Position numbers and translations under genes: made by a program
In this document: positions 30,081 through 38,492 of the stretch, piece after piece
How positions within the stretch are numbered: position 1 is the first letter of the stretch
Layout of the letters: each line of letters begins with the position of its first letter
Assembly (NCBI RefSeq): GCF_000092125.1
Contig: NC_014212.1
Span: 1-64,000 of the forward strand
Source: Allomeiothermus silvanus DSM 9946
GTDB taxonomy: Bacteria > Deinococcota > Deinococci > Deinococcales > Thermaceae
Length of the DNA stretch: 64,000 nt
Direction of reading: 5' to 3'
The notes under the pieces: generated by a model
What the model saw: only the letters and a program-made list of their open reading frames with translations
What the model was told of the DNA's origin: nothing
The model's database searches: none

Positions 30081-32138
30081 ATGTCTGAAATCAAGCCGCC
30101 TACTGCCAAGCGCATTCCGCACCCCCACACTGCCCACGGCGACACCCGTCCTGACGACTATTACTGGCTCAACGAGCGCGAAAACCCCGAGGTCATCGCG
30201 TACCTCGAGGCCGAGAACGCCTACCTCGAGGCGGTCATGGGGCCGCTGGAGCCCTTCCGGGAGCAGCTTTACCGGGAGATGCTCGGGCGCATCCAGCAGA
30301 CCGACCTCGAGGTGCCCGTGCAGCACGGGCCGTACTTCTACTACGCGCGCACCGAGGAGGGCAAACAGTACCGGATCCACTGCCGTAAGAAGGCCGCCTC
30401 GCGGGCTGAGCTCGAGGCCGCCCCCGAGGAGGTGATCCTCGACCTAGGCGCGCTGGCCGAGGGCAAGAGCTACCTCAGCGTGAGCGTGCTCAAGCCCAGC
30501 CCCGACCACCGGCTGCTGGCCTACCTGCAGAACGAGGACGGCTCCGACCGCTACACCCTCTACGTCAAGGACCTCCAGACCGGCGAGCTGCTCCCCGACC
30601 GGGTGGAGGACGTCTACCTGCATCAGAGCCTCGAGTGGGACGCCACGGGCGAGTACCTCTTCTTCACCCGCGTGGACGAGACCCAGCGGCCGTGCTACCT
30701 CTACCGCCACCGCCTGGGCCACTCCGAGCCGACCCTGCTCTACCAGGAGCCCGACGAGACCTTCCGGCTCAAGCTCTACAAATCGGCCAGCGGGCGCTTT
30801 CTCTTCGCGGCCTCGACCAGCACCCTCACCGACGAGGTGCGCTACCTCGAGGCCCTCCAGCCCGAGGGCAAGTGGCACGTCTTCACGCCCCGGCAGCGCG
30901 GGGTGAAGTACAGCCTCGAGCACCAGGGCCAGCACTTTCTGCTGCTCACCAACCAGGACGCGCTCAACTTCAAGCTGCTCAGCGCCCCCGTCCTCAGCCC
31001 CTCGCCCGACCACTGGCACGAGTTACTGCCCCACGATCCCGAGGTGTACCTGCAAGGGGTACTGCCCTTCGAGCGACATCTGCTGGTCTACGGGCGGCAG
31101 GGGGGCTCCACGCAGCTCTGGGTGTGGGACCTCATCCACGGCACCTACCGCCGCCTGGAGTGGCCCGAGCCCGTCTACACCGTGGCGCCCGCCGACAACC
31201 GCGAGTACGCCACCGACCGCGCGCTGGTCAGCTTCCAGTCGCTCCTCACCCCGCGCAAGGTGCTCGAGCTCGACCTGAACACCCTCGAGACCACCTTGCT
31301 CAAGCAAGACGAGGTGCTCGGCGGCTACGATCCCGCCGAGTACGTGCAGGAGCGGCTGTGGGCCACTGCCCGCGACGGAGTGCAGGTGCCCATCTCGCTG
31401 GTGTACAAGCGCTCGACCCCGCGGCCCGCCCCGCTCTACCTCTACGCCTACGGCTCCTACGGCATCAGCATCGACCCCGCCTTCAGCCCCACCCGGCTGG
31501 TGCTGCTCGAGCGCGGCGTGGTCTTCGCCATCGCCCACATCCGCGGCGGGGCCGAGATGGGGCGCGGCTGGTACGAGGACGGCAAGCTGCTGAAGAAGAA
31601 GAACACCTTCACCGACTTCATCGACTGCGCTATGCACCTGGTGGAGGAGGGCTACACCACACCCGAGCGCCTGATGGCCGTGGGCGGCAGCGCCGGGGGC
31701 TTGCTGATGGGCGCGGTCATCAACCTCCGCCCCGACCTCTTCCGCGCGGTGGCGGCCCACGTTCCCTTCGTGGACGTGGTCACCACCATGTCCGACCCTT
31801 CCATCCCCCTCACCACCCTCGAGTACGACGAGTGGGGCAACCCCGCCGACCCCGAGTTCTACGCCTACATGAAGTCCTACAGCCCCTACGACAACGTCGA
31901 GGCCAAGGCCTACCCCCACCTCCTGGTCACGGCCGGCATCAACGACCCCCGCGTGGGCTACTGGGAGCCCGCCAAGTGGGTCGCCCGCCTGCGCGCGCTC
32001 AAGACCGACGCCAACACCCTGCTGCTCAAGACCCACATGGGCGCGGGCCACGGCGGCAGCTCGGGCCGCTACGACCGGCTGAAGGAGGTGGCGCTGGAGT
32101 ACGCCTTCTTGCTGGACAAGGTAGGCTTGCGGGACTAA
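30081..32138 (+). CDS. ptrB: Prolyl oligopeptidase family serine peptidase (oligopeptidase B type)
   Basis: A cytosolic serine oligopeptidase, 685 aa, lacking a signal peptide. An N-terminal beta-propeller (about residues 70-400) limits access to peptides; the C-terminal alpha/beta-hydrolase domain carries the triad Ser537 (GGSAGG), Asp622 (NDPRVGYWEP) and His657 (MGAGHGGSSGR). The N-terminal HGDTRPDDYYWLNERENPEV is typical of oligopeptidase B, which prefers basic residues at P1. The third codon position is almost always G or C, higher than in surrounding genes, which produces a spurious 511-codon frame on the same strand. It converges on the Uma2 gene, sharing the stop-codon region. Confidence 0.95.
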   Translation: MSEIKPPTAKRIPHPHTAHGDTRPDDYYWLNERENPEVIAYLEAENAYLEAVMGPLEPFREQLYREMLGRIQQTDLEVPVQHGPYFYYARTEEGKQYRIHCRKKAASRAELEAAPEEVILDLGALAEGKSYLSVSVLKPSPDHRLLAYLQNEDGSDRYTLYVKDLQTGELLPDRVEDVYLHQSLEWDATGEYLFFTRVDETQRPCYLYRHRLGHSEPTLLYQEPDETFRLKLYKSASGRFLFAASTSTLTDEVRYLEALQPEGKWHVFTPRQRGVKYSLEHQGQHFLLLTNQDALNFKLLSAPVLSPSPDHWHELLPHDPEVYLQGVLPFERHLLVYGRQGGSTQLWVWDLIHGTYRRLEWPEPVYTVAPADNREYATDRALVSFQSLLTPRKVLELDLNTLETTLLKQDEVLGGYDPAEYVQERLWATARDGVQVPISLVYKRSTPRPAPLYLYAYGSYGISIDPAFSPTRLVLLERGVVFAIAHIRGGAEMGRGWYEDGKLLKKKNTFTDFIDCAMHLVEEGYTTPERLMAVGGSAGGLLMGAVINLRPDLFRAVAAHVPFVDVVTTMSDPSIPLTTLEYDEWGNPADPEFYAYMKSYSPYDNVEAKAYPHLLVTAGINDPRVGYWEPAKWVARLRALKTDANTLLLKTHMGAGHGGSSGRYDRLKEVALEYAFLLDKVGLRD

Positions 32139-32656
32139 AGCAGGGTTACTGCGTCGTTTGGAAAAGCTAGGGGAGCCAGGCTCGAGCCACGCTGGGTCAG
32201 GAATTCCTCGCCGTAGGGGTCGCGGTAGACCTCGGTGTAGCCTGCATTCAGGTTCACGATCCAGACCTCCCGAATGCCCACCCGCGCGTAGCGGCCCAGC
32301 TTCTTACCCCGGTCATGAGCCAGGGTTGTATCGGACACCTCGATCACCAAATAAACGCTCTCCGGACGAGGGTGGTGATTGCGATAGTCTAGTGCCGCAT
32401 CCAGTAAGGCGCAATCAGGCCGCACAAGATCAGCCTGGTCCAGGAAAATTGGGTTTTGAACGCGTACCCTCGCCTTGCCTGAAAACTGCTTGACCAGAAC
32501 CTCGGTCAGTTTGTCCACCACGTCGGCATGGTTCTCCCCAATTGGGATCTCGTAGACCTCGCCGTCGATGAGTTCGATGCGTTTTTCGGGGTTGAGTAGG
32601 CCAGCTTTATCCATAGCCAGTAGCTCATCCACTGTCCATTTCTTGAGCGTGACCAT
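32135..32656 (-). CDS. Uma2-family (DUF820) restriction-endonuclease-fold protein
   Basis: A 173 aa protein of the Uma2/DUF820 family, a PD-(D/E)XK nuclease-fold group abundant in cyanobacteria and Deinococcota. The signature region runs RIELIDGEVYEIPIGENHAD, then VRPDCALLD and YLVIEVSDTTLAHDRGKKLG, where Asp, the Glu of IEVS, and Lys form the likely active site. The cellular role is unknown; many copies sit near mobile DNA. The start ATG 32656 is preferred over ATG 32674. Its stop overlaps the stop of the convergent ptrB gene. Confidence 0.88.
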   Translation of the reverse strand: MVTLKKWTVDELLAMDKAGLLNPEKRIELIDGEVYEIPIGENHADVVDKLTEVLVKQFSGKARVRVQNPIFLDQADLVRPDCALLDAALDYRNHHPRPESVYLVIEVSDTTLAHDRGKKLGRYARVGIREVWIVNLNAGYTEVYRDPYGEEFLTQRGSSLAPLAFPNDAVTLL

Positions 32657-32680
32657 GAATTCAGGGTAGCGCACCCCGGC

Positions 32681-34720
32681 TCAGTCCAGGGCCTCCAGCC
32701 GCACCGGGTTGGAGTGGAAGGTGCTCCCCGCGCCCATATCGGTGAGGTGCTCGCCGGTGAGCCAGTTCACGCCCTTGCCGTCGGGGGCGTAGCGCTCCCA
32801 CCAGGTGCCCTCGAGCACCACCGTCCCCGGCATGGGGGCCTCGCTCACGCGGGCCTTGCGCACCACCGCGCCGTGGCGCGAGCGGATGCGCAGCAACATC
32901 CCGTCCTGCACGCCGTGGGCGGCAGCGTCCTGGGGATGCACCAGCAGCACCGGCTCGCCGCCTTCGCCCTGCACCAGCCGCTCGACGTGGCCGTAGGTGG
33001 AGTTGAGGAAGTGCTTGGCGGGCGGGGTCATGAGGATGAGGGGGAACTCCTCGTCGGGCTCGGTGAGGGTGACGGGCGGGGGCGGGTCGAAGCGGATCTT
33101 GCCGCTTTGGGTGTTGGCCCCGTCCTTGAAGGGCAGGAACTCGCGGGGGGTGTTGAGGCGCACGAAGCCCTCGGCCTTGAGGCGCTCGAGGGTGATCCCC
33201 TCGAGCCAGGGGTGGCCGCTGGAGAGGAGGCTTCGGGCTAAGTCCTCGGCGCTCCAGTAGAGGGTGGGCTCCTCCAGGCCCAGCCGCCGGGCGAGCTCGG
33301 CGAAGACCCAGGTGTTGGGGCGGGCCTCGCCCTGCGGGAACATCACCGGCTCGTTCCAGGAGAGGTAGAAGTGGCCGTAGGCGGTGTAGAGGTCGGGGTG
33401 CTCGAGGAAGGTGGTAGCGGGGAGCAGGTAGTCGGCGTAGCGGGCGGTCTCGGTGAGGGCCTGCTCGAGCACCACCGTGAAGAGGTCCTCCCGCGCCAGG
33501 CCCTGCTGCACCAGGGCGGTGCTGGGGGCCACCACCAGCGGGTTGGAGTTGAAGACGAACAGCGCCCGCACGGGCGGGTCGAGCCGGGTGAGCGCGCTGC
33601 CGAGCTGGCTCATGTTGACGTGGCGGGCGGCGGGGTTGGGGCGGAAGTAGCCCCCAGGCTCGTGCTCCCCACACAGCAGGTGGGCCCCGCCCAGGTAGCT
33701 GCGCTCCAGCTGGAAGGCCCCGGAGGTAGTGAGCAAAGCCCCCCCACCTCTGTACTGCCAGGCCCCGATCAAGGCCGGGAGCAGGATCACTGCCCGCTGG
33801 GCACTGGCCCCGCCGGGGTGGCGGGTCATGCCGTAGCTGGTGCGGATGAGGCTGGCCCTGGCCTGGGCGAACTCCAGCGCCAGCCGCTCGATGGTGGCTG
33901 CCGGGACGCCGGTGACGGCTTCGGCCCGCTCGGGGGTCCAGGCCTCGGCCGCGGCGCGGTACTCCGCGAAGCCCTGGGCGGCGCGCCCCAAGTAGGCCGC
34001 GTCGTGCAGCCCCTCGCGCAGGATCACGTGGGCCAGGGCATAAGCCAGCGCCCCGTCGCTGCCGGGGCGCAGCTTGACGTGCTCGTCGGCGAAGCGGGAG
34101 GTGAGGTTGGCGTAGGGGTCTACGTGGACGATCTTCGCCCCGTTGTGGCGGGCCTCCTTGAGCAGGGGCGTGAGGTGGGTGTTGGTGTGCAGGCTGTTGA
34201 TGCCCCACAGGAAGATGAAGCGGGCCTTGGGCACGTCCTCGGGGTCGATGCCGTAGCGCGGCGCGCCGTAGGTGGCCTCCCAGGCCGCGCTCCCCGCCGT
34301 GGCGCAGATGGTGGTGTCGAGGGCGCTGGCCCCGATGGCGCGGAAGAAGGCCAGGGGGTGCTCGTACTGGTGCAGCCCCATGGTGCCGGCGTAGTGATAG
34401 GGCAGCACCGCCTCGGGGCCGTGCCGGTCGATGACCTCGCGCAGCCGCTCGGCGATAGCGTCGAGGGCCTCCTCCCAGCTCACCCGCTCGAAGCGCCCCG
34501 AGCCCTTGGGCCCGGCTCGGCGCATGGGGTAGAGGGGGCGCTCGGGGTGGTGGTTGCGCTCGGGGTAGCGGTAGGTCTTCACGCAGGCGAAGCCCTGGGT
34601 GAAGGGGTGGGTGGGGTCGCCCTCCACCTGCAAAAGCCGGTTGGTCGCTTCGTCGATGGAGAGGATCAGCGAGCAGGCGTCGGGGCAGTCCAGGGGACAG
34701 GTAGCTCTGGCCCGCTTCAC
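32681..34720 (-). CDS. Molybdopterin-dependent oxidoreductase with N-terminal [4Fe-4S] site
   Basis: A 679 aa catalytic subunit of the DMSO-reductase superfamily. The N-terminus has the cluster motif CPLDCPDACSL with a fourth Cys in GFACVKTYRYPERN; the bis-MGD binding regions (FLWGINSLHTNTHLTPLL, HVDPYANLTSRFADEHVKLRPGSDGALAYAL) and the C-terminal dinucleotide-binding domain (VLLVHPQDAAAHGVQDG, HSNPVRLEALD) follow. TTICATAG contains a Cys that could be a molybdenum ligand. No Tat signal, so it is cytoplasmic. Substrate unknown. The start is GTG 34720: its GTGA overlaps the stop of the upstream gene, and GAGGA precedes it. Confidence 0.9.
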   Translation of the reverse strand: MKRARATCPLDCPDACSLILSIDEATNRLLQVEGDPTHPFTQGFACVKTYRYPERNHHPERPLYPMRRAGPKGSGRFERVSWEEALDAIAERLREVIDRHGPEAVLPYHYAGTMGLHQYEHPLAFFRAIGASALDTTICATAGSAAWEATYGAPRYGIDPEDVPKARFIFLWGINSLHTNTHLTPLLKEARHNGAKIVHVDPYANLTSRFADEHVKLRPGSDGALAYALAHVILREGLHDAAYLGRAAQGFAEYRAAAEAWTPERAEAVTGVPAATIERLALEFAQARASLIRTSYGMTRHPGGASAQRAVILLPALIGAWQYRGGGALLTTSGAFQLERSYLGGAHLLCGEHEPGGYFRPNPAARHVNMSQLGSALTRLDPPVRALFVFNSNPLVVAPSTALVQQGLAREDLFTVVLEQALTETARYADYLLPATTFLEHPDLYTAYGHFYLSWNEPVMFPQGEARPNTWVFAELARRLGLEEPTLYWSAEDLARSLLSSGHPWLEGITLERLKAEGFVRLNTPREFLPFKDGANTQSGKIRFDPPPPVTLTEPDEEFPLILMTPPAKHFLNSTYGHVERLVQGEGGEPVLLVHPQDAAAHGVQDGMLLRIRSRHGAVVRKARVSEAPMPGTVVLEGTWWERYAPDGKGVNWLTGEHLTDMGAGSTFHSNPVRLEALD

Positions 34721-35499
34721 TTTTCGTCTTCCTCGTCCCAGTCGGGGTATTGCTCGGGGGCCTGGCCCGCCGAATCCACCACTTTGGGGTAGCGCGCCCT
34801 GGGCTCGGCGGGCTCGATAGCCTTCAGCTCGACGACGAAGCGCCACTCGTCGCCGTAGTCGAAGAGAAAGAGCATCTTCTTGCCCAGCTTGGGGAAGGCC
34901 TCGCCAATGGGCACCCCCTTGACCCCCTTGGCTTCAGAGTCGTCTAGCATCAGGCTTTCCTCGAGCTCCTCCTCCGCGGGCATCATGGTCTCGATGAACT
35001 CCTGAAGGACTGGCTGAACCGCGGCGTGCTTTTCGGGGGAAATGCGCGCGAGCACCTCCTCGCGCAGGATGGTTCGGGTGGCCTCGAGGTAGCGTGCTTG
35101 AAGAACCTGGGGGTCAAGTTCCAGCGCGGCCTTGGTGACCAAAAAGGCGGGGTCGTCCTCGCCGCCGGGGACCCGCTCGGCCAGTTGCGGCAGCGGGGGG
35201 GTGAGCTCCAACTCGTCTTCTAGCTCCTCCTCCAACTCCTCCTCTTCCTCGAGGTCGGCGAACAGCTCGTAGCTCTCGGAGGAGCGGTAGGGGTTCTTGA
35301 GGTCGTTGTAGAAGCCGAAGGCATGATCGAAGTCGAAGCCGAAGGCGTCGGTGATGGCCTCGGTCAGCTCGTACAGGCTGCGCTCGGGTGGAATGGCGAT
35401 AACGCGGTAGGGTTTTCCCTTCACCCGCGCGTCCCGGTCGGTGAGAGTGGCTTTGAGGTGGTAAACCGTTTTGCCTTTACCGGGAGCCTGGGTCGCCAT
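34717..35499 (-). CDS. Plasmid pRiA4b ORF-3-family protein
   Basis: A 260 aa protein of the pRiA4b ORF-3 family. The diagnostic parts are YHLKATLTDRDARVKGKPYRVIAIP near the start (read as two adjoining blocks), FGFDFDHAFGFYND, and MLFLFDYGDEWRFVVEL near the end. Between them is a very acidic stretch (EEEEELEEELEDELEL) and a helical insert. The family is common in mobile elements and chromosomes; its function is unknown. Its TGA stop overlaps the GTG start of the molybdopterin enzyme (GTGA), so translation of the two is coupled. Confidence 0.85.
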   Translation of the reverse strand: MATQAPGKGKTVYHLKATLTDRDARVKGKPYRVIAIPPERSLYELTEAITDAFGFDFDHAFGFYNDLKNPYRSSESYELFADLEEEEELEEELEDELELTPPLPQLAERVPGGEDDPAFLVTKAALELDPQVLQARYLEATRTILREEVLARISPEKHAAVQPVLQEFIETMMPAEEELEESLMLDDSEAKGVKGVPIGEAFPKLGKKMLFLFDYGDEWRFVVELKAIEPAEPRARYPKVVDSAGQAPEQYPDWDEEDEK

Positions 35500-35579
35500 G
35501 CTCACCATAGTAATGACGTGCTTGGGCCATGTCTACCGACTACTGACTTGGTTGGGGACGGCTTTCCGACCTCGAGCTA

Positions 35580-36647
35580 TCATGGCTTCTCGAGCGTTCG
35601 GGGCGCTAGCCACCAGGAAACTCCGGCTACGCAAGCAGCCAATCCCAGCCCCACCCCGGTGCTCAGGTGCAAGAACGGTGGGTAGGCCAGACCGGCTGCC
35701 GTGCCCCCCAGATAGAACGCGGCCACATACGTGCTGCTCACCCCGCTGCCCTGCCGCCCCGAGATGGCCCCGCCCAGCCCCTGCGCGGTGAAGAGGCCCG
35801 CCATCATCACCACGAAGCCCAGTACGATGGATCCGGGCCGATCAGGAAGCTGGAATAAAAGCCCCACCGCTACCACCGCAAAGGCCAGCCGCAAGGCTCT
35901 CACTTCCCCCCAACGCTTTGTCAGCCGCCCGGTGAGGGTGCTGCCGGGAATCCCGGCTAGATAAGCTAGCATCACCCCGCCGATCTGGGACTTGGAAAGT
36001 CCTAGCGCCTCCAGCCGGTAAGGCAGCAAGTTGGCGCTAAAAAAGTTGATGAATAGCAGCGAAAACCCGACAAAGTACAGCGGCCAGGCCTTGAGGGTGT
36101 AAGTAGGGGCGGGGAGCGTGAGGGTCTGCCGCTCGCGCAGGAGCCAGAAGGCCGGGATAACTACCGGCAAGCTCAGCCATAACAGCGCTAGACGTTCGCC
36201 CAGGGCATCCCCCAACAACCCCCCCAAGGCCCTTCCCAGCCCTCCCCCTAGGACGTTTCCCGCCACCCACAACCCGGCCATCTCCTGGGAGCGGCGGGGG
36301 AAAAGTTGCGGGATGAGAGCCAGCGACAAACCCGGCACTGCCGCTGCGGCTGCGCCTTGCAGGGCCCTGGCTGTCAGCCAGACCCCAAGCCCCGGCGCAA
36401 GTGCCGCTGCTATCCCAAACAAACCCACCAGCAATAGCCCCCCGCCCAGTACCTGCCCCACCGGCAGCCGCAGCCGGGGAACGATGGGAGAAAGCAGCAC
36501 CAACGCCAGAAAGGGCAGGCTGATGCCCAGCCCCGCCGAGCCCGGTGGGCTGCCGAAGAGGCGCTCGAGGCCCGGCAGCAGCGGCACGGTGCTGTACAAA
36601 GCTGCATATAAAAGTGTTCCCGAGAGCAATACCGCCCAGCGCACCAC
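35580..36647 (-). CDS. Major facilitator superfamily transporter
   Basis: A cytoplasmic-membrane secondary carrier of 355 aa with about eleven to twelve hydrophobic helices. Typical MFS loop features are present in weakened form: helix 2-3 loop IVPRLRLPVGQVLGGGLLL and the central break after WLLRERQTLTLPAP, then a second half starting AWPLYFVGFSLLFINFF with helix 8-9 loop GRLTKRWGEVRALR. It is shorter than the usual 400 aa. The substrate cannot be inferred. The start is GTG at 36647 (MVRWAVLLSG) or the next GTG. Confidence 0.85.
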   Translation of the reverse strand: MVRWAVLLSGTLLYAALYSTVPLLPGLERLFGSPPGSAGLGISLPFLALVLLSPIVPRLRLPVGQVLGGGLLLVGLFGIAAALAPGLGVWLTARALQGAAAAAVPGLSLALIPQLFPRRSQEMAGLWVAGNVLGGGLGRALGGLLGDALGERLALLWLSLPVVIPAFWLLRERQTLTLPAPTYTLKAWPLYFVGFSLLFINFFSANLLPYRLEALGLSKSQIGGVMLAYLAGIPGSTLTGRLTKRWGEVRALRLAFAVVAVGLLFQLPDRPGSIVLGFVVMMAGLFTAQGLGGAISGRQGSGVSSTYVAAFYLGGTAAGLAYPPFLHLSTGVGLGLAACVAGVSWWLAPRTLEKP

Positions 36648-36799
36648 ATCAGGCTAAACGCAAAACGCGCCCCGCTCAACGTCGGGGCAGTCTAAGTGCC
36701 CCACGGGAAAGCTGGTTTTGGTGCCGGGCATGGGGTTGTAACGGCCAAGGGGAAAATCCGGGGAAGGGCACCTCGATACCTTGGCAAGCGGCAAATCCC

Positions 36800-38392
36800 C
36801 TACGTGAGCAAGTCACGGCAGACCCGCCATAATAGCTCAGGCAGCACCCCGAAGCTATAGGGCATATGGACCCGCTCGGTGCGCTGGTGGTAGTCGCGCC
36901 CCCAGGGACCAAGGTTCACTACCGGGACAGCGAGCCGAGCCGGTAGCCTATAGTCAAAGTGCAGGATCTTGCCGAAAGCCGGGGTGTTGGCGGCCATGGC
37001 CTCGAGCGCTGCTTTTGTGTCGCGGCAGCCCAGAAAACTCATGTCCGAAATGCCGGGAAAGAAGGGGCGCAGCCCGATGGGGGTGCCGAACTCCTGGCTC
37101 ACCTGCGTGGCTTGTCGGCTCACGATCTCCAACAAACGTTTCTCCCCAGGACTTTCCCCCAGCCGCGCCCGAGGATAGTAGAGCGAGCCGAACCCTACCA
37201 CGGCGGCAGGCCCCTCGAGCCTGGCCTGCCGCACCAACCTCTCGGTTACTTGGCGGCTAAACTCGAGCGGGTCGGCAGTCTTTAGTCCTTGGTAAGCCTC
37301 TTCTACTGCCCGACCTGCTTTTTCCCGCGCCCAGCGCTCGAGCTCAGCGAAGGTCAGCACCATGGGCCGCTGCTTGGGAACTCGCAAGCCGCGCCGCGCC
37401 GCCCGCGCCCGCAGGGTCTCCAGGGCGCTCTCTAGGGCTTGATGGGTGGCTGCCACGACCCGTTCCAGCACCTCCCGAGGGCCCCAGGTATGGGTTAGCA
37501 GGTTGAAAGCGGCAAAGGCGGTGTGCGGGGTGGTCACGTCGTAGTAGTCCTTGAAATCCCCCTGGCGCAGGTTGACCGGGGGCGGGGCTTCGGCGTCGGC
37601 GAAGTCGGGGTTGGCCTCCAGGAGCCGAATCAGCTCAGCGGCCAGGAAGTTTGCCCCTACCCCGCTGAAGGGATCTCCGGCGTGGGTCGGGGAGCCCAGG
37701 AAGAACACTGTGGGCAAAAGCTTTCCCACGCTGCCCAAAAACACGTTCTGCCCCTCCGAGCCGTCGCCCGTATCCACGTGAGCATCGAGATTGATGGCGG
37801 CCTCCGCCTCGAGTCCCCAGGCCCCCAGCAACTCCGGCAGTTGCTGCACTGCCGAGCGCATCCCATGCGAGGAGTGTTCCTCGTCCGGCACAGCGATAAA
37901 AAGCAGGTTCCCCGCGGGTTCAGAGGTGGCGAAGCGCTCAAGCACCGCTATTCCTGCCGCCAGCCCGCTTTTCATGTCCAGCGCGGCCCGCCCCGGCAGG
38001 AAATCCCCGCTCGCCAGGTCCTGGGCGGCCTGGGGGTTAGAGGTGCGGATTTCCTCGAGCAGTTTAGGCAAAAGCTCCTCAGGGTCAAAAGCCCACTCCT
38101 TCAGCAGGCCATAGTTATCTACGCTCACCACGTCGTAGTGCCCGGTGAGGATCACCGTGCGGGGGCCTTTCCCGCGCACTAAAGCGAAGAGGGTGTAGCG
38201 CTCGAGCGGATCGTCCTGGGTGCGCCGCAATTGCAGGTATTCGGGGTGGGTGGCGAAGTAGGGGAGACCTCGCAGGAGGTCGTGCAAGCGGAAGGCAAAC
38301 TCTCGTTCCCCTTCAGTTCCGCTCACGCTCTCCCAGGCCACTAGGCGCAGGGTCAGCTCCCGAACGCGGGAAAACCATTCGGATCGGGTCAC
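36800..38392 (-). CDS. M20-family metallopeptidase, RocB-like
   Basis: A zinc-dependent aminoacylase/peptidase-type hydrolase of 530 aa. Metal-site motifs are TGHYDVVSVDNYG (His, Asp), GRAALDMKSGLAAGIAVL (bridging Asp), and AVPDEEHSSHGMRSA (Glu-Glu). The long C-terminal part (SFLGCRDTKAALEAMAANTP, VPVVNLGPWGRDYHQRTERVHMPYSF) matches RocB of Bacillus, linked there to arginine degradation, though RocB's own reaction is unproven. No other arginine genes are adjacent. It is divergent from priA with a 100-bp intergenic region. Confidence 0.88.
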   Translation of the reverse strand: MTRSEWFSRVRELTLRLVAWESVSGTEGEREFAFRLHDLLRGLPYFATHPEYLQLRRTQDDPLERYTLFALVRGKGPRTVILTGHYDVVSVDNYGLLKEWAFDPEELLPKLLEEIRTSNPQAAQDLASGDFLPGRAALDMKSGLAAGIAVLERFATSEPAGNLLFIAVPDEEHSSHGMRSAVQQLPELLGAWGLEAEAAINLDAHVDTGDGSEGQNVFLGSVGKLLPTVFFLGSPTHAGDPFSGVGANFLAAELIRLLEANPDFADAEAPPPVNLRQGDFKDYYDVTTPHTAFAAFNLLTHTWGPREVLERVVAATHQALESALETLRARAARRGLRVPKQRPMVLTFAELERWAREKAGRAVEEAYQGLKTADPLEFSRQVTERLVRQARLEGPAAVVGFGSLYYPRARLGESPGEKRLLEIVSRQATQVSQEFGTPIGLRPFFPGISDMSFLGCRDTKAALEAMAANTPAFGKILHFDYRLPARLAVPVVNLGPWGRDYHQRTERVHMPYSFGVLPELLWRVCRDLLT

Positions 38393-38492
38393 GCCCCGAT
38401 TCTATGGCCTCTGAACCCCCTCTGTAAGCCGATGACTTTTAGCCCGCCTGGCCCACCCGTGTAGAGTAATCAGCGGGTCGGAACCCCTGTCT

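Noticed and set aside
30635-32170. A 511-codon plus-strand frame inside ptrB
   Set aside because: Same cause. The real gene has a complete catalytic triad in its own frame, and the shadow is Arg/Pro-rich with no plausible start signal.
33371-34792. A 473-codon antisense frame opposite the molybdopterin oxidoreductase
   Set aside because: Composition bias only; the minus-strand protein has all cofactor motifs.
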